The notes: a model not told the origin generated them from the sequence alone. A stretch of DNA of 18,160 bases from Desulfohalobiaceae bacterium (GCA_021737525.1 JAIPDU010000009.1:1-18160); one strand, 5' to 3'. Numbered from the stretch's first letter, positions 8,045 to 15,437 are shown. A program made the numbers and translations.

Positions 8045-8419
8045 ATGGGCAAATCGGTTCTTATCGTCGACGATTCCAAGACCATGCGCAAGATCATAAC
8101 CAAAACCCTTCGCCAGACCGGGTACGAAGTGGACTCCATCACCGAGGCCGAGGACGGGCAACAGGGCCTGGATCATCTGCAGAAGGAAAAACCGGACCTG
8201 ATCCTTTGCGACATCAACATGCCCAACATGGACGGGATCGAGTTTCTTAAGCAGCTCTCCTCGGACGGCAGTCTGAAAAATATTCCCGTGCTCATGATCA
8301 CCACGGAAGGCGGCAGCGACGACGTGGTTCAGCAGGTCAGGGATCTGGGAGCAGCAGGCTCCCTGGGCAAGCCGTTCACAGCGGACAAGTTGCAGGAGCT
8401 TCTGGAAGGTGTCCTGTAG
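8045..8419 (+). CDS. cheY: CheY-type single-domain response regulator
   Basis: The 124-residue stand-alone receiver carries the chemotaxis signal from CheA to the flagellar switch. Key residues are all present: D9/D10 (IVDDSK), phosphoacceptor D56 (LILCDINMPNMDG), T86/T87 (MITTEGG) and K109 (LGKPF). The start is fixed by a strong AGGAGGT site. Its transcript begins at the sigma-54-type promoter just upstream and continues into cheX 36 bp later, so a phosphorylated signal and a phosphatase for it are made together. Confidence 0.95.
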   Translation: MGKSVLIVDDSKTMRKIITKTLRQTGYEVDSITEAEDGQQGLDHLQKEKPDLILCDINMPNMDGIEFLKQLSSDGSLKNIPVLMITTEGGSDDVVQQVRDLGAAGSLGKPFTADKLQELLEGVL

Positions 8420-8455
8420 GCCACACCGCATATAACCGCATAGGGAGCACGGACA

Positions 8456-8920
8456 ATGATATCGGAACAGGAAATCGTGGATGCCACGCAGGAAATCTTC
8501 GACTCCATGATCATGGCCCCCGTTCAGGCGCAAGCCCCTCTCCAGAAAAAAATCACCTACTTCGATAAGACGGTGTCCAGCGTTGTGGGCCTGGCCGGAG
8601 ACTTTCAGGGGCTGGTCGGGGTTCACGCCGGCGAGGATGTCGCCAGGGGTATAGCCGGATCCTTTCTGGAATCGGATTTCGAGGAAGTCAACGAAGAGGT
8701 TAAGGACGCCCTGTGCGAGCTGGCCAACATGCTGGCCGGCTCCATCAAGACCAGCCTGACCCAGAAGGAATATAACGTACAGATCTCCATTCCCTCGGTC
8801 ATTCACGGGGACTACAGCATGATCATCTATTCCCAGGCGGAATGGATCATGCTGCCCTTTGAAACGGATACCGGGCGTTTTTTGGTCGAGGTCCAGCTCA
8901 AGGGCAACCCGTCTGAGTGA
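8456..8920 (+). CDS. cheX: CheX-family CheY-P phosphatase
   Basis: CheX dephosphorylates CheY-P, usually as a dimer. The 154-residue protein has the expected alpha/beta layout. In helix alpha1' it carries the catalytic E-x-x-N motif as E88 and N91 (KDALCELANMLAG), which in the family supply the acidic and amide side chains used on the phospho-Asp. The beta strand YNVQISIPSVIHG and the C-terminal strand FLVEVQLKG complete the fold. It follows cheY closely and is succeeded by a probable terminator. Confidence 0.88.
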   Translation: MISEQEIVDATQEIFDSMIMAPVQAQAPLQKKITYFDKTVSSVVGLAGDFQGLVGVHAGEDVARGIAGSFLESDFEEVNEEVKDALCELANMLAGSIKTSLTQKEYNVQISIPSVIHGDYSMIIYSQAEWIMLPFETDTGRFLVEVQLKGNPSE

Positions 8921-8979
8921 ACAAAAGCTTTCACGGAGGCGATTGATCGGGTTCGGGCGCCAATGGCGGCCTCCGCACC

Positions 8980-9007
8980 CCTGAATCCATTTCAGGCTTT
9001 TCTCTTT
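8980..9007 (+). terminator. Probable rho-independent terminator after cheY-cheX
   Basis: CCTGAA and TTCAGG form a 6-bp stem around a 5-base loop, followed at once by CTTTTCTCTTT. The stem is modest. A larger GGAGGC/GCCTCC pair lies just upstream (8935-8973). Confidence 0.5.
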
Positions 9008-9043
9008 GATCTAGCCCAATCTTAACCTGAGATCCGCAGCGCC

Positions 9044-10885
9044 ATGGCCCTACACATCGAATCCCTGAAGTCCCATCTGGGCTCCTTCCTCCAACCTGTC
9101 GCCTCCGCGGCGAGCTCCCTGTACCAGGAGGAGCTCGTCCTGCGCGAGCCGGACATGGCCGTGACCACGGATCAGGAATTCCTGGCCGCACGGAGCGAGG
9201 GGTTCCTGCTTACCCAGATCGGCATCTCCGGGGACGAACAAGGGGACATCGCCCTGGTCCTCAACGTGTCCAACGCGTCCCTGCTGAGCGGGAAACAGGA
9301 CGCGCCGGAGGAGGAGGCCATCCGGCAGAGCGCCGAGAGCGAAGGCCTCCAGCAGCGGGAGACGGAAAACGTCCAGGCCATGCTGGGGGCCATGACCCAG
9401 GCCTTCACCGACCAGCTCACCTCGCTCCACTCCGTGACCCTGTCCTTCCTCATGGAGGACCCCCAGTTGGTGGCCTCTCCCCGTTCGGCCTCCGCCTTCT
9501 TCGACTCCTCCCAGGACCGTCTGCTGCAGCTCAGCTTCCCCATGAGCCTGGGAGAACAGGAGCTCGACCCGCTGTATTGCCTCATCCCGGAAACACTTGT
9601 CGATCTCTCCGGCCTGGAGCAAGAAGGGGAGACCCAGGAAGGGCAAGGGAAACAAGAGGAGGAGACTCCCGAAGGAGAGAAGGCACCCGGGAATACACCC
9701 AGCGCGGACCTCACCCGGGAGGAGCTCCAGGAGATCCTGGACACCTCGCAGCAGGAAGAAGAGGAGGAGGAAGAGGGATCCGGGGCGGACGACGATTCCG
9801 CATCCGACGCCGGGGATGAGCCGGAATCCGGATCGGGTGAAGAGGCAGGGAAGGAGGACGAAGAGGAAGAAGACGAGGGGGAGGGAGTCGATCCGGAAGT
9901 CCTGCGCAACACCCTGAATCAGTCCGTGCGCTACGGTGAGGAGGAGCTCGGGGACCTTCTGGGCAAGAGCCTGGAGCTCACCGAGGACACCTTCACGGTC
10001 AAGAGCAAGTCCGCGATCCTGTCCGAGCACCAGGACAAGCTCGTGGTGACCAAGCTGCTGGTCAAAGGGGAGCGCCACGGCGAGATCCACGCCCTGTTCT
10101 CCATGGGGGACGCCATCCTTCTGGGCGGGACCCTGCTCATGATCCCCGAGGAGGAGATCAACAAAAAGGTCAAGCAGACCAACTTCGGGGACGACGAGGC
10201 CGACGCCTTCGGGGAGATCATCAACATCTGGACCGGGGCCCTGTCCAAGGTCTTCGAGGAGTACTACCCCAGAAAGCTCAACATCAAGAAGGATCGCATG
10301 GAGCCCATGGCTCCGGCCAGGATGGAGACGGAATCCCCGGACCCCTTCCCGGACGGGGAATATCTCCTGGTTTCCTACAAGATGCAGTTCGGCACCCGGG
10401 CCCTGGGCAATCTGGAGATGGTCTTCCCCCTGTCCGTGCTGGACATCACCTCCAAGCAGAAGCAGGAGATCGTGGATCAGGCCAAGGGGGTCAACACGCA
10501 GGCCCCGCCGGCAGTGGCCATCCTCTCCGAGAACAGGGAGGCGAACAAGGCTATTTCCGCAATTCTCGACGGCATGGGCTTCGAAATCTGCTACATCACC
10601 TTCCGGGAGAACATCAAGGACAAGATCCGCCCCTACAATGTGGCGGCTGTTTTGTTGATTCTGGAGGAAGTCACCGAGAAGAACCTGGCCAAATTGATCA
10701 AGCTCCAGTCCCTGCTGCGGAGCAAATACCCCGCCATCGCCGCCGCTCCCAATTGGACCCGGCCCCAGGTGATCCAGGCCATCAAGTACGGGGCCCAGGA
10801 CATCGTCAACACCCCGCCGGACAGCGAGGTGGTCCGGAACAAGTTCCGGGAGTTCGCCCCGGAACAGCACTCCACTGTTGAATAA
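9044..10885 (+). CDS. Two CheC/CheX-like domains, acidic linker, and pseudo-receiver fusion
   Basis: The 613-residue protein has four parts. Residues 1-190 resemble a CheC/FliN-type domain with a degenerate E108-x-x-Q111 in place of the phosphatase E-x-x-N. Residues about 192-283 are an extremely acidic, low-complexity linker (a run of seven Glu occurs). Residues about 285-475 form a second CheC-like domain that keeps E391-x-x-N394 (GEIINIW). Residues about 488-608 have the receiver fold pattern (VAILSEN, VLLILEEV, IVNTPPD). There the first-strand acidic pair, the phosphoacceptor Asp and the Lys before the last Pro are all replaced, so it is a pseudo-receiver. Likely a CheY-P phosphatase or scaffold at the motor. 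The ribosome site before ATG 9044 is weak. It converges with the next gene, 7 bp away. Confidence 0.75.
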   Translation: MALHIESLKSHLGSFLQPVASAASSLYQEELVLREPDMAVTTDQEFLAARSEGFLLTQIGISGDEQGDIALVLNVSNASLLSGKQDAPEEEAIRQSAESEGLQQRETENVQAMLGAMTQAFTDQLTSLHSVTLSFLMEDPQLVASPRSASAFFDSSQDRLLQLSFPMSLGEQELDPLYCLIPETLVDLSGLEQEGETQEGQGKQEEETPEGEKAPGNTPSADLTREELQEILDTSQQEEEEEEEGSGADDDSASDAGDEPESGSGEEAGKEDEEEEDEGEGVDPEVLRNTLNQSVRYGEEELGDLLGKSLELTEDTFTVKSKSAILSEHQDKLVVTKLLVKGERHGEIHALFSMGDAILLGGTLLMIPEEEINKKVKQTNFGDDEADAFGEIINIWTGALSKVFEEYYPRKLNIKKDRMEPMAPARMETESPDPFPDGEYLLVSYKMQFGTRALGNLEMVFPLSVLDITSKQKQEIVDQAKGVNTQAPPAVAILSENREANKAISAILDGMGFEICYITFRENIKDKIRPYNVAAVLLILEEVTEKNLAKLIKLQSLLRSKYPAIAAAPNWTRPQVIQAIKYGAQDIVNTPPDSEVVRNKFREFAPEQHSTVE

Positions 10886-10892
10886 TGGCCGT

Positions 10893-11441
10893 TCAAGGCT
10901 TACACACCCCGGACTGCAGCACGCGGTGGGCCGCGGTAAAGCCCATGAGGCTGAATTCCTGCTTAAGGGTCTTGTCCTCTCTGTCCGTGAGGACAACTGT
11001 CAGACCGAGGGTATATCCGGATTTGAAGCCGGGCAGGAGATCCTTTGGCAAAACGATGCAGTTGGACACCTCCCCCCGCTTAAGGGAATGGACCTCGCCT
11101 CCTGGACGGAAGCGATAGGTGAGTCTCGCCCTGCCCTCCTCCTCGGGATAGAACGGGCCGCAGACAAGGAGATTACCCTCCCGGACCAGGGAGATCTCCA
11201 TTTTTCCCGGATCCGGGTAGGACTGCTTCATGTAGCAGGCTGAAGCCCCCGGCGGGTCGATGACCAGCCAATCCTTCTCTCGGGCGACCGCATGGGAGCG
11301 CTCCCACAGGGTCCAGACCGGCTCCGCGCCAAGGGCCTGTTCCGCGTTGACCGCGAAGAGGGCCAGGCAAAGCACAATCCCCGCCAGTCCGGCAGACCTT
11401 CCCCACCACCGGCCACGGAACAGGGATCGTTTCCCTTTCAT
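10893..11441 (-). CDS. Exported protein of unknown function
   Basis: Not recognised with confidence. ATG 11441 is chosen because AGGAGGG lies just ahead; the frame is open 9 codons further. The 182-residue product has an Arg-rich start, a hydrophobic segment (AGLAGIVLCLALFAV) and a likely signal-peptidase site after ALGA (residue about 39), so it is exported. The mature part is beta-rich with Trp pairs near its start (VWTLW, DWLVI), SACYMKQ, and a second Cys before GPF. Faint resemblance to the IalB (invasion-associated locus B) fold is possible but unproven. It lies 19 bp after the second HDOD gene and is probably co-transcribed with it. Confidence 0.7.
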   Translation of the reverse strand: MKGKRSLFRGRWWGRSAGLAGIVLCLALFAVNAEQALGAEPVWTLWERSHAVAREKDWLVIDPPGASACYMKQSYPDPGKMEISLVREGNLLVCGPFYPEEEGRARLTYRFRPGGEVHSLKRGEVSNCIVLPKDLLPGFKSGYTLGLTVVLTDREDKTLKQEFSLMGFTAAHRVLQSGVCKP

Positions 11442-11460
11442 GGGCCACCCTCCTCGAGCA

Positions 11461-12327
11461 TCACGCACCTGCGAAAATGGAGCGGATCCTGTCGAACTCC
11501 TCGTTCATGTTGAGCATGATCGAGGCCACCTGATCGAAGGAGAGGATAAAGTAGCTCTCGTAGTCCCGGTCCAGATAGTAGTGCAGGGTGTCGATCCCGG
11601 TGCCCGATCCCGCGAGCATGGCCAGGATGTCGCCCATGTGCACGATGTAGACCAGGGGCTGGAAAGCCCGGGGCGCCTCCCCGGGGGCGTGGTGATGCCG
11701 GATGCTCATTTCCAGCGAGCCGGGCAGGCTCCAGGATTGGGCCACCATATGGCCCACCTGGGCGTGATCCACGCCGAGAAGATCCCGCTCGCCCTCCAGG
11801 AAATCCCCTTGAAAATGGCCCTGCACCTTTTGCAGAAGCTCGGGGGAGACGTCGAGGAGATAGTCGGAAATGACCGCCTTGCCGAAATCGTGAAGCAACC
11901 CGGCGGTAAAGGCCATGTCCGCGTTGATTTCAAAATCCACGCTCTTGGCCACCTCCCTGGAAGCGACCGCGGTCCGCAGATCGTGGGCCCATAGCTCGCC
12001 AGTCTCCGCATTGTATCCCGGAAGATCCCTGTCGAAGAACTGGTAGGCCACTTCGGTCAAGGCGATGGTGGTGACCATCCTCTGCCCCAGATAGAGCACC
12101 GCCCTGTCGATGGAGCTGATCTGCTTGATCCCGGACAGGGCAACGGAGTTGGCCACCTTGAGCACCTGGGAGGTGAGTGCTGAGTCGTACTTGACCAGGT
12201 CGATCACGTCCTGCATCTCGTAGTCATCCCGGGAGGTGATCTGAAGGAGCTGCGTGGTGTTCGGCGACAGCTCGGGCACGTTCTTGGCCGCCTCGTAGAT
12301 CTCCTCGCTCATGATCTTTCTGGACAT
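11461..12327 (-). CDS. HDOD-domain signalling protein (second)
   Basis: The 288-residue protein begins MSRKIMSEEIYEAAKNVPEL at ATG 12327. An ATG 5 codons later is an alternative, and an upstream extension to 12375 would run into the tandem repeats. HDOD landmarks are clear: YDSALTSQVLKVANSVA near the start, then DRAVLYLG, LLHDFGK near residue 155, DHAQVGHMVA and RHHHAPGE. Its role is probably regulatory signalling for motility; no substrate is evident. It leads a two-gene unit with the exported protein downstream. Similarity to the HDOD gene at 1106 is at family level only. Confidence 0.9.
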   Translation of the reverse strand: MSRKIMSEEIYEAAKNVPELSPNTTQLLQITSRDDYEMQDVIDLVKYDSALTSQVLKVANSVALSGIKQISSIDRAVLYLGQRMVTTIALTEVAYQFFDRDLPGYNAETGELWAHDLRTAVASREVAKSVDFEINADMAFTAGLLHDFGKAVISDYLLDVSPELLQKVQGHFQGDFLEGERDLLGVDHAQVGHMVAQSWSLPGSLEMSIRHHHAPGEAPRAFQPLVYIVHMGDILAMLAGSGTGIDTLHYYLDRDYESYFILSFDQVASIMLNMNEEFDRIRSIFAGA

Positions 12328-12349
12328 AGGTCTTTCTCTCAGTGCAATG

Positions 12350-12483
12350 TTCAACTGGAGGAGTTCAACGTTCAACGTTCAATGTGCAAAGTTGAAAATG
12401 TAAAACTTCGAACATTGGCCTTTTTCCTTATTTCTTAACTTTGCACTTTGAACTTCGAATTCTATTCACTTTGAACCTTGAAC
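12350..12483. repeat. Pair of inverted 7-nt-period arrays (TTCAACG / TTTGAAC)
   Basis: The left array (12350-12398) holds seven 7-mers in register, TTCAACG variants. The right array (12435-12483) holds seven 7-mers of the complementary type. TGCAAAGTT in the left arm pairs with AACTTTGCA in the right arm, with a T-rich spacer between. It lies in the upstream region of the second HDOD gene. Confidence 0.8.
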
Positions 12484-12498
12484 GCCACACAGGCTAGA

Positions 12499-12645
12499 TA
12501 GTGCCTGGCCGAAAACCGTGATTGGACGTAAACTTGCCCAGATACGAGGAGCAAAATATTTTGAAACCGCAGTGTATACTAATACATGAGGATTTCAAAA
12601 TCTTGCAGCGACGAAGTAGATGGGTGAGTTTTCGTCCAAGCACTA
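12499..12645. mobile_element. About 147-bp MITE supplying the cheD stop codon
   Basis: TAGTGCCTGGCCGAAAAC (12499-12516) matches the reverse complement of 12628-12645 at 16 of 18 positions. A TA dinucleotide at each border would suit a TA-duplicating (IS630/mariner-like) mobiliser, but the borders are symmetrical, so that is uncertain. Internally there are further complementary words (AAAATATTTTGAAA near 12553 against TTTCAAAATCTT near 12594). There is no coding capacity. The right border contains the TAG that ends cheD. Confidence 0.7.
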
Positions 12646-13128
12646 AATATACCACTCCGTCTGCCCCGGCGAGGAAAGCATGACCTCCCCGGTCTTGGAG
12701 AAAACGGTTACCGTCTTGCTCGAATGCCCCCCCACCTCCTCGGCCATCACCCTGAGCTTTTCCTTGCTCAATATCCGTCTGACTGCCGCGACATTGTGTT
12801 CGCCGATGTTGAAGACATCGTTGGTGTTCATGATCTCGGCGCCGCCCATGATCTTGACCTCGGTCTCCTGCTCGGTGAGCTTGCAGCCGCGACCCTTGAT
12901 CTCGGCGATCAGGGCCGGTATTCCGGTGTCCGCGAAATAGCCCGGCTTCTCCCCCGCCTTCCCGGGATTGATCCTGGACTCGGGGAGGGCGATCTGTACC
13001 AGACCCGCGGCCTTCATGCCGGGACACCACACGCTGACCGCCACACACGAGCCCAGCCCCTGGGTCCGAATGGGCCTTCCGTCGGTGGAAACCCCGATAT
13101 CACCTAGTCCCAACAGGATCTCGTCCAT
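12643..13128 (-). CDS. cheD: CheD-family protein with catalytic His replaced
   Basis: CheD deamidates receptor glutamines and binds CheC. The 161-residue protein has the family frame: T22 and C28 in TQGLGSCVAVSVW, GGAEIMNTNDVFNIGEHN in the middle, and GGHSSKTVTVFSKTGEV near the end. The expected active-site His, 17 residues after the Cys in a GGMAHIMLP-type motif, is Q45 here (AGLVQIALPE). Deamidase activity may therefore be lost or altered while binding to receptors or CheC-like proteins remains. ATG 13128 follows a GGGAG site. The final codons (after roughly TGEVML) run into a MITE, which provides the stop. Residue numbering was compared from memory with Thermotoga CheD (T21, C27, H44). Confidence 0.9.
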   Translation of the reverse strand: MDEILLGLGDIGVSTDGRPIRTQGLGSCVAVSVWCPGMKAAGLVQIALPESRINPGKAGEKPGYFADTGIPALIAEIKGRGCKLTEQETEVKIMGGAEIMNTNDVFNIGEHNVAAVRRILSKEKLRVMAEEVGGHSSKTVTVFSKTGEVMLSSPGQTEWYI

Positions 13129-13385
13129 AAACTTTTCTCCCTACCCCTTGCCTCAGCCTCGCATAGTGCGTTTTGTAGTGGGAAAGTATCTTTTCCGCCA
13201 AGCGGAAGGAAATGCCCTTTGCTCCCTGTGCCGGGTTGGGCATCCTTTGTGCGCTGCGATGGTTGTATCCCGAGGAAAGCGCTGTGTAAAGCGCAAAACG
13301 GCAGGGGGAGAGGATGGATCGAGACTCCCGCGCAAAAGCTATAATCAAAATATGTTGAACCCTGGCAAACAAGCTCCGCGCTTGA

Positions 13386-13667
13386 TCATCCGCGCTGATA
13401 TCGCTCGTTCACGCGGTAGACGAAAGCCAGGATCTCGGCCACTGCCTGATACAGCTCCGGTGGGATCTCCTCGCCCTGGGGGATCTGGGACAGAACCTCC
13501 AGCAGATCCGGATCCTGCCGGATAGGAATGTCGTGCTTCTCCGCTTCCGCCAGGATCCGCTGTGCCGTATCGCCCCTGCCGGTGGCCGCCACTTTGGGGG
13601 CGTCGTCCCGGTCCCGGTCGTACTGCAGGGCCACTGCGCCCTTTTTATTGCCCTTGTTCTCGGTCAT
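13386..13667 (-). CDS. Orphan FlhB C-terminal-domain protein (FlhB-like)
   Basis: The 93-residue cytoplasmic protein aligns with the part of FlhB that follows its self-cleaving NPTH site. It contains AVALQYDRDRDDAPKV, AQRILAEAEKHDIPIRQDP and EEIPPELYQAVAEILAFVY. It has no membrane helices and no NPTH. Such orphans, including Bacillus YlqH next to a FliK-like protein, are thought to substitute for or modulate the FlhB cytoplasmic domain in export switching. ATG 13667 is preferred; an in-frame GTG at 13673 is possible, since both lack a clear ribosome site because an 8-nt repeat array occupies the leader. The gene is downstream of the FliK-like gene in the same direction. Confidence 0.85.
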   Translation of the reverse strand: MTENKGNKKGAVALQYDRDRDDAPKVAATGRGDTAQRILAEAEKHDIPIRQDPDLLEVLSQIPQGEEIPPELYQAVAEILAFVYRVNERYQRG

Positions 13668-13678
13668 ATCCACTCAGT

Positions 13679-13718
13679 TCAGTGTGTCAGTGGGTCAGTG
13701 GGTCAGTGGGTCAGTTGT
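13679..13718. repeat. 8-nt-period array (TCAGTGGG type)
   Basis: Five 8-mers in register, three of them identical TCAGTGGG. It lies directly before the start of the FlhB-like gene and may influence its translation. Confidence 0.85.
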
Positions 13719-13742
13719 TTTGAATTTCTTCCTTATCTTCTC

Positions 13743-13823
13743 TTCAACGTTGAACGTCGAACTTTGAACGTTGAACTTCTTCCCTTTCTTCAACATTGAA
13801 CCTTGAACGTTGAACGTTGAACG
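13743..13823. repeat. Two 7-nt-period arrays (TTGAACG type)
   Basis: Five 7-mers at 13743-13777 and five at 13789-13823, both starting TTCAACR and continuing as TTGAACG variants, separated by TCTTCCCTTTC. The second array ends 3 bases from the stop codon of the FliK-like gene (complement at 13827-13829). Confidence 0.88.
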
Positions 13824-13826
13824 TCT

Positions 13827-14882
13827 TCAGACCGTCCGCTCCACAAAATGCTCGCTCTCGGGCAGGACCTTCTCCATGAGGATCTTGTCCGGGTCCCGCC
13901 CTCCGGTGGTCACAGTCAGATTCTGCACCGGCAGGGCCTGCACCGCCTCCTTGAACTCCTCCTTGAGCCCGGCAAAAAAATCCGCCGCACCCTGTTCCTT
14001 GCACAGGATCCGGACCAGAAGCTGGGACTCCTCGTAGAGCATGCGGACCTCCAGGGCGCCCAGATTGTGCAGCTGCAGGCAAAGGGAGATGCTGTACCCC
14101 TCCGGCTCCTGCTCCTCGCCTTGGGAGCTCGAGCCACCCCGACGCTCCATCAGGGCGAAACCCCGCTCCAGGAAGGGAAAGGGCAGGGGCAGAAAGAATA
14201 CCCCGTCCTGCTGCAGCCTCGCCTGGCAGAGCTGCAGAAGCTCGGTATGCTGCAGGAGGTTGTTCCTGCTGCCTTCCTGCTGCTGGGAAACATTCTCCTG
14301 CTGCCCCACTAGGTGCAACAGGAGCGTCTTGAGATTGGCCACGCGGCTGTTTTGCTCCTGCGAGGCGAGCAGGGCCTCGGTGTCCAGGCCGAGCAGGCCG
14401 CTCAGGGCGGCGAGGAAACTCCCGTCCGGTCGCTGGACGAACTGGCTCAGGCCCTGCAGCAGGGAATCCGAGGTATTATAGGAGGCCCCGCCCTGGCCGG
14501 CACTGAAAAGGGACGCCTCCGCGAGGATCTGCTGCAGCCTGGAGGCGAGATCGAGCTTTTCCCCGAAAAAATGCAGGCGCTGGAACAGGTTTTCCAGGAG
14601 GGCCTGATTGAGGATCTTCAGCTCCACATGGGGCGAGGTGTCCTGGACCTGCATCTGCAGCCGCTGCCCCGTCCGAAGGGGGATCCGGGTATGGGCCATG
14701 AACCGATAGCGGTTCAGCTCCAGCTCCACAGTGTCCATGCCCCCCTCGACAACGGTGGCCTGCACGATCTCGTGGGGCCGCAGGTTGAGGCTCTGCCCCT
14801 CGTGCGTCCCGTGCTGGGTTGCCACCGCCTGCGGGGCGAAGCTGATGGTCACCGCCGGGGGGGTGGCTGGAATCGCGGGCAT
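13827..14882 (-). CDS. FliK-like hook-length/export-switch protein
   Basis: The 351-residue protein is low in recognisable motifs in its first two thirds (Gln- and Leu-rich). The region from about 265 to 325 fits a FliK C-terminal domain: SISLCLQLHNLGALEVRML, then LLVRILCKEQGAADFF and a helix ending in LKEEFKEAVQALPV. FliK measures hook length and triggers the substrate switch through the FlhB C-domain. The adjacent orphan FlhB-C gene supports this reading, as in Bacillus ylqG-ylqH. ATG 14882 has a GAGG 5-8 bases ahead. It is shorter than typical FliK and could be a second, divergent member. The upstream 7-nt array was the target of a mobile insertion. Confidence 0.7.
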   Translation of the reverse strand: MPAIPATPPAVTISFAPQAVATQHGTHEGQSLNLRPHEIVQATVVEGGMDTVELELNRYRFMAHTRIPLRTGQRLQMQVQDTSPHVELKILNQALLENLFQRLHFFGEKLDLASRLQQILAEASLFSAGQGGASYNTSDSLLQGLSQFVQRPDGSFLAALSGLLGLDTEALLASQEQNSRVANLKTLLLHLVGQQENVSQQQEGSRNNLLQHTELLQLCQARLQQDGVFFLPLPFPFLERGFALMERRGGSSSQGEEQEPEGYSISLCLQLHNLGALEVRMLYEESQLLVRILCKEQGAADFFAGLKEEFKEAVQALPVQNLTVTTGGRDPDKILMEKVLPESEHFVERTV

Positions 14883-14899
14883 AATCGCCTCGTGGCGAG

Positions 14900-14928
14900 T
14901 TCAACGTTCAACGTTCAACGTTCAAAGA
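14900..14928. repeat. 7-nt-period array (TTCAACG type), target of element A
   Basis: Three identical TTCAACG units and one TTCAAAG in register, 17 bases upstream of the FliK-like start codon. The last ten bases, CGTTCAAAGA, form the left copy of the target duplication of the mobile element that follows. Confidence 0.85.
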
Positions 14929-15283
14929 CAGGGTGGGTTTGTCCTGCTCCAAATCTTCAATTGTATCATAAAGATAAGTCTGCAGCTGGTGCAAGGAAAG
15001 AAGCAGGCTCACGAAACAGCGTAAGAACATATAGATCAATGCAACTATGCGTTGGTTCCTTGGGGCTTTTTTAACCGCCAAGACGCCAAGGACGCCAAGG
15101 ATATCGCCAAGGGGAGATATTTTGCTTTGCGGGAACGCCCGCAAAGCAAAGAGCGCCTTTGCTGTCGATTACCAGGCCGTCGGGCGAAGCCTTTTCCTTT
15201 GCCGTTAACCCGGCACAGGAAAACTCTTCCTTAACGCTCTTGGCGCCTTGGCGGTTTACTCTTATGAGAACAAATTCAGCCTG
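14929..15283. mobile_element. 355-bp MITE, copy A, with 10-bp target duplication
   Basis: CGTTCAAAGA occurs at 14919-14928 and again at 15284-15293, exactly flanking the element. The ends are CAGGGTGGGTTTGT and, read inwards from the right, CAGGCTGAATTTGT. The same element recurs at 16382-16738 with about 11 substitutions and two small indels. CAGGG-type ends and 8-10 bp duplications are what I recall for the ISAs1 family, but this assignment is tentative. There is no transposase; a minus-strand open frame crosses it but changes amino acids freely between copies. It lies between the FliK-like and PilZ genes. Confidence 0.88.
15067..15258. repeat. Nested 9-nt-period inverted module, ACGCCAAGG type, in copy A
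   Basis: A T6 run (15067-15072) is followed by ACCGCCAAG and ACGCCAAGG units to about 15112. A perfect 13-bp hairpin pairs TTTGCTTTGCGGG (15121-15133) with 15138-15150. A second hairpin pairs TTTTCCTTTGCCG (15192-15204) with 15211-15223, with one mismatch here. The inverted right arm ends CCTTGGCGGTTTA. Confidence 0.85.
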
Positions 15284-15302
15284 CGTTCAAAGAAGACAAG
15301 AG

Positions 15303-15391
15303 TTGACAGGATGAACAGGATTTACGAGATTATTGAGAAAGATCTTCTTCTCATTTTCTGAAAAATCATGTACATCCTGGAAATCAGGTCG
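15303..15391. repeat. 9-nt-period inverted module, ACAGGA type
   Basis: TTGACAGGA, TGAACAGGA, TTTACGAGA and TTATTGAGA run in register from 15303 to 15338. The complementary arm has ATCATGTAC, ATCCTGGAA and ATCAGGTCG at 15365-15391. The two arms form a loose inverted repeat about 89 bp long. It is a fourth word family of the 9-nt class. Confidence 0.7.
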
Positions 15392-15403
15392 ACATTCTTC
15401 CTC

Positions 15404-15431
15404 TTCAACTTTGAACGCTGAACCTTGAACT
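15404..15431. repeat. 7-nt-period array (TTGAACG type)
   Basis: Four 7-mers in register (TTCAACT, TTGAACG, CTGAACC, TTGAACT), ending 6 bases from the pilZ stop codon. Confidence 0.8.
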
Positions 15432-15437
15432 ATCCGT

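Noticed and set aside
9050..10996. 648-codon open frame on the minus strand
   Set aside because: It lies opposite the CheC-like fusion gene, in GC-rich sequence where the complementary frame stays open. Its product is low-complexity with no recognisable motif, whereas the plus-strand protein has clear domain structure.
13679..13823. Possible CRISPR array
   Set aside because: Units of 7-8 nt repeat back to back without spacers; this is a tandem array, not a CRISPR.
14908..15144. Minus-strand open frame in element A, recurring in element B (16235-16534)
   Set aside because: At first it looked like a conserved small membrane protein because both copies keep it. The substitutions between copies in the shared part mostly change amino acids (Q/K, Y/H, P/S), which is not purifying selection, and its two ends differ because they lie outside the duplicated element.
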